From contig JACDQD010000009.1 of the NCBI GenBank assembly GCA_019843655.1, forward strand, positions 2,545,204 through 2,609,203: a DNA stretch of 64,000 bases, given 5' to 3'. Numbering within the stretch: position 1 is the first letter of the stretch; each line of letters begins with the position of its first letter. The position numbers and the translations under genes were made by a program. The notes beneath the pieces are model-generated. The model was not told the origin of the DNA and did no database searches. It worked only from the letters and a program-made list of their open reading frames with translations. Positions 11,367 through 24,217 of this stretch are shown piece by piece. Source of the DNA: Lethocerus indicus. Its lineage: Eukaryota > Arthropoda > Insecta > Hemiptera > Belostomatidae.

Positions 11367-13573
11367 CTGTTTCAGACGATCGAACTGAATCGATTAGGCT
11401 TATAAACATATAATGATATTATATAAAAAAAATACCGTATATATTTATAGACATAAAGATTATCGCAGTACGTATATATGCCAGCCCAAGGCGGATGAAG
11501 AATCATCATCTCTATTGTATTTTCTGTGAATATTTTCTAAGTACGTATTTCTGGTACAATCTTCTGGCTAATCGTGATTGCGGACCATCCATAATCAATA
11601 ATAAAAGAGTTTAATTTCGCATTTGTCCTGTTCATGCGGCTTGTTCTTCTGGTTTGGAAAAATCGTTTCCTCCGCAGCGTACCAAATATTTTGTACCCAA
11701 AGACGGTTATTTTGACGCTCTGTCGTATGCGGGGCGTTAACTCTCGTGTGGGCCGCAACGCAGTGGCCAAGCGAGATAGCTCTGTTGAGTTAACAACTTA
11801 CGAAGTGAAAGTGGAACCCGGTACCGTAACACACGGCCTACCCCTAACAATGGTACCCACTATACTATACCTTTCAGACGTACGCACCAACGTTTTTGTC
11901 CGCGTTTTCCGTTTCAATATCTCAAAACGATGTCCCACATTTTAAAAATTCTCATTCGAATATTGCTAATTTATATTATCTATTAATTTTTTTATATAGT
12001 GGAAAAATAAATTAAAATTAAGGTAACCCGTTTTGGTATTTTCGTATTAAGCGTCTGCCCTCAGTTCAAAGAATTTTACAGGAAGTAATTTATCTCCCTT
12101 TCCTTTCATTACTGTGTCATGACCTATTAAGTACTATAATAGGTAGGTGTGCATGCTTTAACCCAGATTTGTATATTCTAAACGACATCCTGTATACATT
12201 GAAATAAATGTTTGTAAACTCGTCATGAATGATAGTGCCACACTTCCTTTGGAACGTGAGGCATGTCCAAAAGGATTAGGATTACATTTTTGTACGCACA
12301 AATGGGACATTCAGATCTGGGATGAGGTTGGAGACGTAATTTTTCTTAGTATTTTCGAGTGTTGAGTTTGATTGTTTGGCCGAAACGCGAAGTTCAGATG
12401 GAACTAGTTTATAAATCCGTACAATTATCGACGATGGACTCCAATCGCAATTTAAACCCGACCCGAGGTCGATACCCGGAGGCGGTTTCGATTGTGAGAG
12501 GACTAGCCGAGCTAAATTCGGGGGCGATCCGAGAGTGACATTTTTGTAACATAAAACTGTGCCTCACGAGGCCCGCGGCTCAGCATTAACCCCCGGGGGG
12601 GATTGAAAAGGTTAATCCGGCGTTGTTTCTCTCCCCCCCCCTCCCCCTCATGTACACTTTCTCCGCTTCACTTTCCAACTCTTAGACCCACTTCGTTGCT
12701 AACGAAGCCATTCTTCATCGACCGGCGTTATATGGGGCCTCTGTGGGGCATCCTCTCGGCACTGGCACCGGGCCAAACAGGATAGTAAAAACAAAATGCT
12801 GGGAAAAAATAAAATACCGACACCCGGCTTACTGTTTAGGTCCCGGAGGATCTTTCGTAAGGTGATTTTTCTAATCATTTCAAGGATACGATGAATTTTA
12901 CAGGAAATAATTTATCTGTTTTCACGCTCTTTATTGAGACACGAGGTACCCAAATCGTTCTCAAGATGTGTACTGTCAAAATCAATCTTTGGATTACATT
13001 AAACATAATAAACACGGCGGATTTGGTTATTAATTCCGACATTTCTTTCAAGCATTTCAATTTGAAGCGACTTCAGGTCTTGTTAGACCGGTTTTACGGC
13101 GTCTGAGAAAAAAAAGAAAAGTTCATTCGGCCTGAGACATCGCTACTCGTCGTCCCCGTGTAATTGAGGTCCTGTGTTTTAGTTTTCAAGTTGTTACTTC
13201 TTGTTTTAAGGTCTTCGAAGTCCCTGCAGAGTAAATGTTTTCCCTTCATTGATGGCCCCCCCCCTCCCTTCCTTCGAATCAACTTCGCCTAATGGCCTTG
13301 TACCGTTAAACGGGGACTCAATATAATTGGGCCCGAAAGCTGATTTACTTTTTAATCTTCCTACCTACGGCAGGTAAAAGGTCAACTCGGTTGGATCAAG
13401 TCCCCGGGCAGGCGGACTTAGTTTTCACTACCCGTCTCCCTTTCTTCCTTTTACTGGCGGGGAAGGGGGGGAGGGGAAACAAAGTTCGTTAACTGCGCGG
13501 AACGTGGACTTGTTGAAAAAGTAAACTGTTTGAATTATTAAACTCGAGGATGGATCCCGTTTAATTTGACCCG
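11367..13573. other. Unassigned DNA
   Basis: About 2.2 kb with no recognised gene. Overlapping frames near 11537-11945 on both strands (77 and 103 codons) show no domain. A short TTAGACCGGTTTTACGG match to HP lies near 13085. Confidence 0.45.
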
Positions 13574-13606
13574 ACTCTCTCTCTCTCTCTCTCTCTCTGT
13601 CTGTCT
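13574..13606. repeat. (CT)n microsatellite
   Basis: A CT run of about 24 bases continuing into GTCTGTCTCC. Confidence 0.95.
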
Positions 13607-15985
13607 CCCAGTAAAAGACTCGTTATTGATTCAGCCGTTGATTGTGATCCCTCTTCAGTATTCAACGCACGAAAGCCAACAGTCTTCTGTTTTGTACGTT
13701 CGGAATGTGAATAAAATACCCTTTACGCACTCAGCCCTTATCCCAGTCGATTTTGTGTAACGTTCAGATTTTTCAGTTTCCCTTTATTTTATTTCGAATA
13801 TTCTCCATTTGTGTTACTCTTCACTTTCCCGAATGTAAGGATACAGTATATATATATACTTTTTCCAACCTAGCAATATAATCGATACACTTAATTATTA
13901 CTTTATATTCCCTGGTTTCGACCAACAGTGAAGTTCATTTGTGTCACTTCGGCTGTTGGATTTAAATCATTATTTTGCATATTTAATTTTGAGTTTGTGT
14001 TAGCGATTAAATGGTGCATGTCCCGCGGCCTCCTCCACCACCCGCCCCCCATTCCCCCCGTCATCGTAATTTACATATTTCGATGTGACCGTCCTAACGA
14101 ACCAGTTTCGCTTCCGGCCTATTTACACGGCTTCGGACGTTTTGTAACTTCTCAAGTGCAACCTCAGTGCAATTCGTCGAGGGACAATCGTCCTTCTTCG
14201 AACAATGATCCCGGTGAATTAATATCCGAGCCCGGGGGCGACAATGCAAATTGTAATAAACTCCATTCAGATCGCTGCTAGCGTTTTGTTCCGCGACACC
14301 GTCCATTATTTTCGGTGGCCCCTTTCTGCGCCGACCGCGCAGATTAATAAGCCCGATTGTGAGAAAGCCGAAGTTGAGTTTCGCCCTTTTAATTGACTTC
14401 GCCCCGAACTTTTGTCGCCCCTTTTATATTTCAGCCGAAATAACGCTTCGAATTCGGACTTCGAACTTGGACTTAATGGACTTTCTGGACCGGCACCGAC
14501 TGCTGGTTATTATCCTTTTGATAGTCTTTAAACGTCCGTTAGAAACTTTTCTGGAAAGTTCCAGTGCAACTATGTAGCGCTTATAGCGTTTCCATTTGCG
14601 ACGAGTGTGGCATTTGTGAAAAGTTTGCTGAAGCATTCGGTTGTTTCCAGCGTTTCGTTAAATTATGTTTATAACTTATTGATTAGAAACAAGAAAAATA
14701 TTGTGAATAAATTTCTTTCCCGGCCTCAATTTCGGTCAATTTGACGGGCCTCTCCTATGGGCGTTACGACAGAGAAGGCCGAAAAAATAACAGAACTGAG
14801 CCGGTGCTGAGAAAATGTGAAAGGCCTTTCTCAGGCCTTGTAACCAAACTCGGACTCGTTCCGCGGCCCGTGCTAGAAGGCGGTTTATTTACATATTTCT
14901 TTTCCCAAAGGCCATCATCATCATTATTATTAATATTATTATTGGTCATTATCCATTGTCTGTTGCGGTTGTAGTCATCACAGAGGCCGGGCGTTATATT
15001 TAGTGTGAAAGTCGAAATTCTCCGCACGCCGAATTTCGAACGAAAGTTAAGCGATATTGACGATTTTCAGGCTTGAAACATCAATTTCAGGTTAAAACGC
15101 TCGCGGAAATTTAATTCCCGGAAAAAATTATCAGGTTTAAACTAGACCTAATACAATGAAGAGTTTCGGAACGCGATTATCTCAAAAAGACAGCAGGGGT
15201 GCATTCCGGGTTAATTAAATTCAAATATTTTTATATTATATATATGTTTTGGAAGGTTATTGCTCCTGCTACCATTTCATACGTATAATGTGTATACATT
15301 TTTTATATTTATATTTACAAATATGTAACTGTTGACATCGTAATGTCGTTGAATTTTATTTTGGGCAGGTTTTAAATTCTGATTTAGAGGAAATGGGTTT
15401 GGAGAAAAACTCGCTAGATCTTGACACGAATTCGGGAGATGCGAACACTGTCGGTTTTCCTGGTTCTCGGTTCAAACTCGGAGAATGGAAATGCGGTAAC
15501 ATTGCAGAATTTCTAATGAAGATGCGCCATTTGGGCCCCGCCTTCGTCCGAACACTTAGCGCGCTTTGTGTAACGCTTTCGTTTGGATTCGAGCGGCACA
15601 AAGCGTGTTACTCTCGAGCTGGGAATGGGGTCGTTGAATAGGCCACCCCGCCGGCCGGTAGTTCATTCATTCATTCCATCCCTCGCCGGACGCGTTCATT
15701 TCACTCTCTTGTCCGTCGTGGTGAACGTTTGTTCCTTCGGGAAACAAAACGACGCGTTTCGACTTTTCCGAATGGGTTTTTGTTCAGAACCAACATTGTT
15801 TTCCCTCCTCATTTACGCGGTCCATTCGGATTTTCAAACGAGTCGTTACAACAACGAATGTTTTATAATTATAATCAGTGCGATTTATACCTTTTCCTCT
15901 TCTGGGAGGTGATGCGAGGAAAATCTCTGGAATCAGGGGATAAACAGCCCCGCAATTTTTTTTTAACCTTTTTTATTTTGTACAA
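13607..15985. other. Unassigned DNA
   Basis: About 2.4 kb; the longest frames (117 and 109 codons, near 13928-14281 and 15583-15912) lack family motifs and have competing antisense frames. An ATT trinucleotide stretch sits near 14920-14950. Confidence 0.45.
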
Positions 15986-16241
15986 TCGTGGGGGGGGGGT
16001 TTAATGGATGGGTAAGAGAGGAAAGGGACTTCGTTGACTTTCGGTATGTTGAGAGGTGATGGTTGTGTGGTTAGAAATATACCAGGGGGAGCATTAAGGA
16101 TGGCACGAAGGACTTGTGTCTTAAGTATTAACTTGGACTTAAGGCCAATTTTGATGTCCGTTTTAGTAATGGCGTTAAGAGCCCAAAAGTCGAGTCCAGG
16201 TGGAGCTCAAGATACCGAATCTGCTGTTGGGTGGGACTGAA
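15986..16241 (-). mobile_element. LINE (Jockey-type) 3' fragment, copy B
   Basis: Minus-strand LINE fragment. It starts in the region also seen at 18.1 kb (a G run, then TAATGGATGGGTAAG and GAGGAAAGGGACT) and runs through the TATGTTGAG and GTGTGGTTAGAAA blocks to GGCGTTAAGAGCCCAAAAGT. The part encoding TYGIELWGSTETSDIARIQ is deleted, so it is internally as well as 5' truncated. Confidence 0.8.
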
Positions 16242-16936
16242 ACTGGTCAAATAGGGAAATTTTACGCATGTAAAAAAAAGGTTTATACTTTCCTTTAATT
16301 CACAAAAGAATCCTGCTTTTCCTGCCCACCACATTAGTTTCACAATGGACTTAACGCCCACTGCATAAATACCGAACTTCTGTATGAAATCTTGATTTGA
16401 ATACCGTTCCGTCCACGTTCATTGTGCATTGTCTTTTTTAAATGTCTATCTGCCGGCTTAATGGGCTCGCTACGTCTTTGGCTTTTTTTTAGCTAGGGCG
16501 GTGACCCGACTGAAATTCTTCCACCTGACATGAACAGTCGCGTTACGACCTGCAGTCGACACACTGTCTTCAATAAAAACCCGGACGAATCTGCGATCCC
16601 TTACGGTTCCACCTGGAACGCTCCTTCTTCCGCTTCCCCCTCGGGGTTCTAAATTACAGAAACGTCGGTGGTTGCCGCCCCTATTGGACAGGTGGCATCC
16701 AAGGGTCGGTGGTTAATGGCCTAGTAGGACACGGGCCGCTGGAGCGGGCCCCACTCTACTTGTACGTGTACAGGCTTCGCCCTGTACCCCAACTTGGAGC
16801 CTGTCGCCAACGCTGTCTCCGACTTAAGCAGTAACAAGCTCTTGTACATTTACGACGCCTGTCCGAGGGTGTACTTTCGTCAGTAAATTTTCGGGCAATA
16901 ATAAAGAAGAGCTAATCAGTTTAGAATTTAGGGCTT
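16242..16936. other. Unassigned DNA
   Basis: No gene, RNA or repeat recognised between two LINE fragments. Confidence 0.5.
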
Positions 16937-16948
16937 AAGGCCACAGGC

Positions 16949-17340
16949 TCACGTGGAATACCCATACCTGACTGGAAAGAACAGATCTGCAAATTTGCAC
17001 TGTTGAGACCTCTTTTGAAGAGGACATCAAAACTGACAATAGTCAACAAACTGACAATATATAAAGCCATATTAAAACCGACACGGACATACGGAATAGA
17101 ACTATGGGATTCCGCCAAGAAATCCGACATCGCTTCCATCCAAACATTCCAGTCGAAAGCCCATTACCATCCTTAATGCTCCCCCCCGGGTATGTTTCTG
17201 ACCGAACAATCCAAAATGACCTAACATACAACGCAAAATCACGCTTCCTTAAATTCCACTCCCGCCTCTCTCCACATCCAAATCCACTCGTACAGGTCAA
17301 AAGTACCATCACTGGATGGCGTCTTCATTGAGCGAAAAAA
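16949..17340 (+). mobile_element. LINE (Jockey-type) 3' end, copy C, with target duplication
   Basis: A 5'-truncated LINE insertion of about 392 bp. It encodes, with small breaks, LLRPLLKRTSKLTIVNKLT, then IYKAILKPTRTYGIELWDS, a stretch resembling SDIASIQTFQSK, and after a frame break GYVSDRTIQNDLTYNAKSR and FLKFHSRLSPHPNPL. It ends in an A run and is flanked by the perfect 12-bp direct repeat AAGGCCACAGGC at 16937-16948 and 17341-17352. A 5' truncation, 3' A tail and variable target duplication are the signature of target-primed reverse transcription. The protein part corresponds to the C-terminal portion of Jockey-clade ORF2, downstream of the reverse transcriptase active site. Confidence 0.9.
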
Positions 17341-17352
17341 AAGGCCACAGGC

Positions 17353-17950
17353 GGTATTAAGGGCTAACATTTAAAATGTTTAAAGTTTTTAATCGCCGGA
17401 GGGTAATTTAAACGGTATAGAAGCTACTATTTTAGTACGAAATTATTATCACCAATAATGTTTGATAGCCGGTTAAAACTGGGAATTTCTATAAACATTT
17501 GGTTGTTTCAGAAGCGAGCCATCCTATCGGTTTCACTGCAATATAAATGATCCTTCGTTCTATGAAATAAGCTTCTGTACGTTAATTGTCGTTTTGAAGT
17601 ATATACGGATTGAAATATGGACGGGAAAGTGCGGTAACGATGCTGTGTCCGACCGGCCGTCCCACTCGTCGATCGTTATTTCCCCCCAGCCGTCGTCGTC
17701 TTCGCCTCTATTATTTACAGTGTATTTCCTCGTAGCCGTGCCTACGTGCCCGTACCTTTTCCACAGCCTCCGCGATCGTCCCACGTACGTCCCGTGTACG
17801 CGACAGACAAACACGGTGTGCCCATTGATGTTTCATTTATGTACGCCGGTTTTACGGCCGCTGGTCAATACGTGGAATATTTCATGACTGGCTCGCGTTT
17901 CCCTTTCTCCGACTTGTAACCTGTACGGTGGCCCCCACAGGGTTGTACAA
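17353..17950. other. Unassigned DNA
   Basis: No recognised feature. Open frames on both strands around 17560-17887 carry no motif. Confidence 0.45.
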
Positions 17951-18345
17951 TCAATATTGAATGTTATAAGTACAAACGCTGTATGCATTTTTCTTCACAC
18001 GTATTTCGCGATAAAAGGAACCGCCCAAAGATGGCACTTTTGACGCATGAACATTTATGGTCTAAGGGCTAAGAAGATCTCCTAAGCGGACTCTGGGGGG
18101 GGATAATGGATGGGTAAGCGAGGAAAGGGACTGAACGAGTGGATTGGGATGAGGAGAAAGGCGAGAGTGGAACTTCGGGAACCGGGATTTTGCGACTTCC
18201 TCGACTGTCTGTATGTTGAGGTCATGGTGGATTGTGTAGTTAGAAACATACCCGGGGGGAGCATTAAGGACGGTACGAAGGACTTTTGAGAGAAATCTCT
18301 ATACCGTATATCCATGTCTTGTTACTTAAGGTAAATTTTGCGTCC
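17951..18345 (-). mobile_element. LINE (Jockey-type) 3' end, copy D
   Basis: Minus-strand copy that keeps the LINE 3' untranslated region. At its 3' terminus (left) it starts TATTGAATGTTATAAG, the complement of the AATAAA-containing end seen at 42.1 kb, followed by GGCACTTTTGAC. It then runs into coding remnants such as the GACTGAACGAGTGGATTGGG and GGTCATGGTGGATTGTG blocks. The middle between GAGAGAAATCTCT and ATACCGTATATCC is deleted. The 3' region is close to that of the 41.9-kb copy and differs from that of the 42.7- and 48.8-kb copies. Confidence 0.85.
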
Positions 18346-18556
18346 TAGACCAAACAATATAACACGTTGCAAATGCGAATTCAAATTTTTTCCTATATTA
18401 CACCACTTTGAAATAGATTTTATGACATTAAGAATTGACATTTTCACACCATCATCGGTACTTTCCCGACTGTCGTAATGTGCATCACTTTCTACGATTA
18501 ACTTATTGACCTAGGACAATGTTATTTTTCGGGTTTATGTCAAATAAAAAAATAAC

Positions 18557-18621
18557 TTTGTCTCCGCTCGCTGTTTTTGTTTTTCGATAGATCGTTTTCA
18601 GTTCCTCGGCATCGTCGTTAG
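18557..18621 (+). mobile_element. Old, diverged HP fragment
   Basis: The stretch TTGTCTCCGCTCGCTG, then GATAGATCGTTTTCAGTTCC and CGGCATCGTCGTTAG follows the HP left arm block by block but with many substitutions. The divergence suggests HP elements have been active over a long period. Confidence 0.55.
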
Positions 18622-19187
18622 ATATTTCGTCAGTGGATTGGCGAATCACGTCTCTTATCCAAACAGGAATTTTTACGACTCATTCTGACCTTTAATTTAC
18701 ATCTAAAATTGTTAATAATTATCGTTTTATGTTAACCGCAGTAATTCGGCTTTCTGCGTCGTCGCCCCCAGCGGCCCAACTATGCCTCTCCGCGTCTGAA
18801 GTTCTAAGCCGAAGTTATTCCTTTCAAGTGGTTTCACTTTGGCGAATTTCTGCCGCTTTGAGCTCCTCCGTTGACCCAGTTTGCCAGGCATTTTATCCGT
18901 AACCGGCGGTATTCGGATTCGCAGAGAATTACGTTGGGCTGCGTCATGTCATGTTAGAAATTTCCAAACGGTTAGCCCTTTTAACATGTCAAGATTTATA
19001 CATGTGGCATTCCGGTATACCTTTTCGTTCTGCTGAATTTGTTTGCAGTTAGTTGAGATACTGCGTTCGCAAACGGTTCGAAAACATGCAGGCGTGAAAT
19101 TCTGTATGGCTTTAAATTCTATTGCCATTTTTATTTTATCTTTGTTATTCCCATCGTTTCTATAAAACATTCTTTGTAATCAATTAA
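18622..19187. other. Unassigned DNA
   Basis: No recognised feature. Confidence 0.5.
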
Positions 19188-19191
19188 TTAA

Positions 19192-19512
19192 CCCATTAAG
19201 TACCAAATTTTGTTTTCTGAAAATGCATTATTATCAAATAGTACCTCGAAATATGTGTTTAAAAACCAGTTTGTCAAATATTTTGCCTTTAAATCACGTC
19301 CCATTTGGCGATTAGGGTACTAGAATTGAACCGACACATGAGACCAATCGTCTTTTATAATAATAATAATCATAATTACAAGTATTTTAACACGATGTAG
19401 TATTTATAATGTGAAATTACTGAAAGTAATAAAAAAAAACTTCCTGTAAACACATATGTCATATCAGAAAAAATTAACCGATCCCCATTTGGGGCCTACG
19501 GTACTTAATGGG
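19192..19512. mobile_element. TTAA miniature element, family 2
   Basis: A 321-bp non-coding element between TTAA at 19188-19191 and 19513-19516, with perfect 13-bp inverted ends CCCATTAAGTACC and GGTACTTAATGGG. The interior is AT-rich with a TAA/AAT run and no frame of note. The end layout (TTAACCC) is the same as the 9.5-kb family but the sequence is different, so it is a separate piggyBac-type family. Confidence 0.85.
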
Positions 19513-19516
19513 TTAA

Positions 19517-21072
19517 TTTCATATATATAAATCACGTGACCAAAAAAAAGGAAAATATTTTTGAATTTATTATTGAATTTAAAGGAAAAATGCCAAACTA
19601 ATTTCAACAAATATGTCATTATTTATTATGTATAAGTAAATTCGACTCCGATAGAGTACCGCGAAACAATTCTGTCATATTAAAGTTGCGGCCATTTTCT
19701 GCTTTGACATAAATATTCAATTCATAATAAAATATAATGGATACCTTATTGTTATTTAACTAACTGGTTTTCTTTCTTTTGTTTCAGGTGAGATTCGAAG
19801 ATGGTTTTGACATTCTGTTATCAAACGGTCGTGAGGTAGGAAATACTAATTTTTTGACATAGCCGATGATATTATGCTCGCGGACGCGTATATTTAGTCA
19901 GTTACTGCGTCATTTCGGATCCGTTTTGAAACCGGATTCTTGGGATTCGGCCGTCATCCAAAGTGCGGGGGAATGCACTCGCTCGGTGCCAAAAACAGAA
20001 CTCAGCCGGAGGCCACTCGAAATAGGGAAATATAATTTGTACCCGCGAGGACAACTGGCTGTGCACGCGGACCGAAAGGTCAACGCACGGTTTTTACCCC
20101 TTTCGAAATTTTCCCCCCTCCGGCTACTATTTTTTCCCGCCCTGAGGGTTCGCGTGGGGGAGAACACTTCTGGCCGACGGGGGGGACGGTCGTTAGCCCT
20201 TTATTTATTGCCACTTTTTTGGCAATGAAAATAAAAAAAAAATCTCCGCTTCAAATGTATTTTATTTTCCGTTTGATGTGCCGCGATGATCAGTCGGCCC
20301 CCCTCTCGTTTCGCAGCTTCAGAGTTTAGCCCCACGCTACTTGTCCGCTGAAATCTCTAATAATCTACAGACGTAGTAACGAGTTTCGGGTACCAAATTT
20401 ATGTCGCATGCCTTTGACGAAAAAATTATTTTTGCCTCCGGAACCGGTCTGGCCATGGAATCTTAAACGCGAGTGGCGACGAATTTTGAAAAAGGCTTAT
20501 TCTAATTTCTACAAATTTCAAAACTTCTCTTACCCGACTCAAATAATTTGATTTTATAATGAAGCTCTCTTGTCTAAATCGTCGGAAAGATTTTTTTTCA
20601 AAGCGATCAACCTTCGAATTTCGAAGGAGCATCGACATAGAAATATCTTCTTGTACAAACATTCGAATGGTCGACGTCTGTCTGTTCCTTTGGGCTTAGT
20701 TCGCTTCAGACTCTCACAATGGGCCGTGCCGGCAATTAGCGTTGCTGTTCGTATTAATTCGGAGAAGAGATAAGCCCCCAAGAACAATACACACTGCGAT
20801 GAAGGGGCCTCACTCGCGGTCGGAGGTCCGCATAATTGCCGCCGCTGTATTTCCATTTCGGCTCCGACCTCAACTCACAAAATTAACCTCACGAATTCGT
20901 ACTTTTCGCCCCCCTTTTGCTCTCCCGCCTAAAACCCCGCTCCAACAGTCTTGTTTTCTCGGTAAATATTATCTTCCGCGCCGGAAGTTTACACGGCACG
21001 GTGTTACAGTAACATTCCGTTTGGTACAGGCAGTATTGAGAGCAAACCGCTGAAAGCCTACTGTCGCTCTAA
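19517..21072. other. Unassigned DNA
   Basis: AT-rich at first, then GC-richer. The longest frame, 120 codons at 19866-20228 (+), is mirrored by antisense frames and shows no domain. Confidence 0.45.
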
Positions 21073-21500
21073 TAATAATTTGGATTTTAAAGACCGTCAC
21101 GGACATCAAAATTGACCTCAAGTAACAAACTCACAGTATACAAAGCGATACTTAAACCTATGTGGTTCAGAGAGGAAAGGGACTGAAGAGTGGATTAGGA
21201 TGAGGAGGAAGGAGGGAGTGGAACTTCAGGAACCGGGATTTTGCGACTTCGTCGACTGTCGGTACTTTGAGGTCACGGTGGATTGTGTGGTTAGAAACGT
21301 ACCGGGATATTAAGGATGGTACGAAGGACTTTTGACCGAAATCTCTGGATGCGAGCGATGTCGGATGTCTCGGTGGAACCCAGCATAGCTCTATACCGTA
21401 TGTCCGTGTCGGTTTGATTATCATTTTGTTTACTATGAGTTTGTTACTGAGGTCAATTTCGATGTCCGTTTTAGTAATGGCCTTAACAGTCCAAATTTTC
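21073..21500 (-). mobile_element. LINE (Jockey-type) 3' fragment, copy E, with inverted duplication
   Basis: The main piece (21164-21500, minus) encodes the stretch recognisable as ILKPTRTYGIELC, then DFGQKSFVPSL and ISRYVSNHTIHRDLKVPTVD, EVAKSRFLKFHS. A short plus-strand piece (21073-21163) encodes RTSKLTSSNKLTVYKAILKP and stops at CCTATGTGG, where the minus-strand piece begins. The region around RTSKLT...YKAILKP therefore occurs in both orientations, forming a large hairpin with arms of about 90 bp. Twin priming normally inverts without duplicating, so a second insertion or a local rearrangement is more likely. Confidence 0.82.
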
Positions 21501-22030
21501 GGACTGTTCTAAAAGGAACGAAAAAACCTTGCCCGTAACCATTTGTTGTACGCGATTGCTCATCGATAATTCGACTTCACTGGAAGTTGGGCAAAACGAA
21601 GTCATCAACCTCCTGTGAGTGGCATCACTGGGAGGAATCGTTTGGAGGCGATCTATACTGAATATTATTTACCGATAGGACCAGACAGAAAGATTGAAGA
21701 TTGTACAGAAAACTGTAGACCCGAGCCTCTGTCCCTCTCCCCTTCAGTCACATCAATTTGTACGTAACATCATTGAAAATAAACTGAAGACGTCGCCTCT
21801 AATATAAGTGGCGGGAATTCCAGTCAAGTGTCAGGAAGTGGGGCCCCAAGAGAGACGACACCGCCTCGGATCGAACTCCTAATCATATTTTCCATCCCCG
21901 GCCGAAAACATTGCTATTCCCGTCGCGAATTCCCGCCGCCGCGGTGGGATATTATCCGTGAAATGAAAACGTAGCCGCTTAGCCGGGAAATAAAAGGGGG
22001 GAAATAAGGGACGAGTTAACGGGATTTATT

Positions 22031-22031
<1 letters not shown>
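21501..22031. other. Unassigned DNA
   Basis: No recognised feature. A small inverted repeat, AACAGTCC with GGACTGTT, lies at the border with the LINE fragment (about 21485-21510). Confidence 0.45.

Positions 22032-22076
<45 letters not shown>
22032..22076. repeat. (GA)n microsatellite
   Basis: A pure GA run of about 43 bases. It accounts for the Ser-Leu repeat at the start of a minus-strand open frame, which is not a gene. Confidence 0.97.
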
Positions 22077-22078
<2 letters not shown>

Positions 22079-24217
22079 TTGCGGACGGGGTGGCGAGGTT
22101 TTCACCCTCTCCGGTAATGGACTTTTGCCAAAGCGGAGGACATTCTTGGCTGGGCATTTTTAGAGGCGTCCTCCTCTCTCTCTCTCGAGGACAAAGGGAC
22201 TTGGGGCCGAATTCGAGGTGCAGAAAGCCCCTCCCAATGCAATGATGTTGTTTCACACCGACGTCAGTTAATAGGAATAGGAAATTTCCGGGGGAAGGTC
22301 CCAAACAAGAAAAAAAAATTGAGTTTCAACACTCGAAATTCTGTTACACATATATTTTTGTTTCAGTAGGAACCCCAAATTAATTTGCAAGCGTTCAAAT
22401 TTATAGCTGGAATTTTATTGGGACTTAGGTCTGAAAAACGTTACGTTCCATGAAACAAAAATAATTTCGATACTCCGGAATGTTAGCCGGTTCACGGTGT
22501 TTCTTCTTTAGTCTAATTTCACAGAATTTTTGGTTACGCTTACGCTTTTTTCGCGGAATTTTCAAAATAGAAAATCTCCAAAACAACGATGAAATAACAC
22601 CTGTTATTTTCAAGTCGGTCGTATTTGTCCGGCGTTGGGAAACAATTCCTTCTTTTCAACACTTTTTTTCAGATTCTCACGCCCACATATTTATTTCTAA
22701 GCGTGGAAATCTAAATTTTTACCCTTACGACTGAAGGCTAAATTCTGTGATTTATTGTCCGGAATGCGGATCGCCTTGGCTCGCCCATTTCGCGCCTATT
22801 GCTATAGTTTCCTACGCGATTTTATTTAAAATTCTCCTCTTTCGGGCTCTGTGCGTGGGCAGCCTAAAATTTTGGACGGTGGAAGAAAAAAATCTGGAAT
22901 AGACTTTACGAGAACTGGTCACGGACCGGTGAGATTCTTCCCACGGCGATTGAAACACCGACGAGGTTATTGGCTTGCTTTAAGGGCCTTAGGCGTTTGT
23001 TATTTATAAGTTACCGGCAATGTACATAACTTAAAAGGCGTTTCTGACAGTTCTGCGGATGTGAAGCACAGTTTTTGACAACGTCTTAACTCTGCGGTCA
23101 TCATGAGGTGTCATTGAGGTGCATTGTAAATAAAAGCAGTAACACTTATAAGTTCGAAAAATTTAATATTAGTTCAAAATTTATTCATAACAGATTCCTA
23201 AGTACTTCTGGCAATACAGAATGATGCCTTTTCTTTACAGAATTGTTTTGGTGTTCGTAATATCCAACTTTTGATCTCCACGCTCTGTTTCCCAGGCCAT
23301 CAGTCATATTCATTATTCAGTAGCAGTAATTGATTAATTTCTAATAGTCCGACACAATGAAATGGATTGTATGAAATATTTCTAGGGTACTTGTCCGTTA
23401 GCCGCAAGCGAAACATCGCCAAGTAATGTAGAATTGCGCCAAACTTCTTACAATCATAAGGGTAATGTTCGTTTGGGGTCGTGTGCTCTATTCTCAGTAC
23501 TCATTCGAAACAAAGGACGTTTTCCTTTTTTTCTTCTATATTAATTTTTGTAAAAAAAAGATGATAATTTGGGATTTAGCTAGAACTGAAAAAATGCAGT
23601 CTCTTTTTTTTTCAAAAGGTTTATTGGCAAAGAATGCAACATGCGATCAGAATCATAAAATGAGTACGTTGGTGGTGCAATATTTCAACATGCCGCAGCA
23701 TTCGCACGTTGTACGCGGTTCGAATCGTCCAAATTGAGTTTTCTAACATCTTTGAGATTTTGACCATCAGTCAAACGGTGTAAAAAACAGCTTGGCTGGT
23801 GTTCGGTTCGCAAACCGGCTAACCGAAAAGTACCATTTCTAGTTAGACCCAACATATATGTTAGTGCGTGGTACCGTTTCGGACTTCTCGACGATTCTTA
23901 GAGTTATGTTTTTCCACTGCGCCCCAATTTACAAATGTTTTTTCTACAACTCTGATCAATGGACTGAAACGAAAGCGGCGTTCCTAACGAACTCCCGCAG
24001 CTGTCACGTTTACTCGTTTCTTGTTTTTTTTTTTGCGACGGACAGATGATTTTCATCCGTTTCAGCGGATTCCTCAGTGCGCGGACGAAGCCGAACTGGA
24101 AACCCACTACTAACGAGGCCGACGAACCCGTTAATGGCAAAATCATGCTCCGGAATCATTAAATGTCGTCATGAAAACATAGTGAGAACTTCCGCGGTTG
24201 CCTACCTAATGACCAAT
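22077..24217. other. Unassigned DNA
   Basis: About 2.1 kb without a recognised gene, RNA or repeat. Frames reach about 92 codons and carry no motif. Confidence 0.45.
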
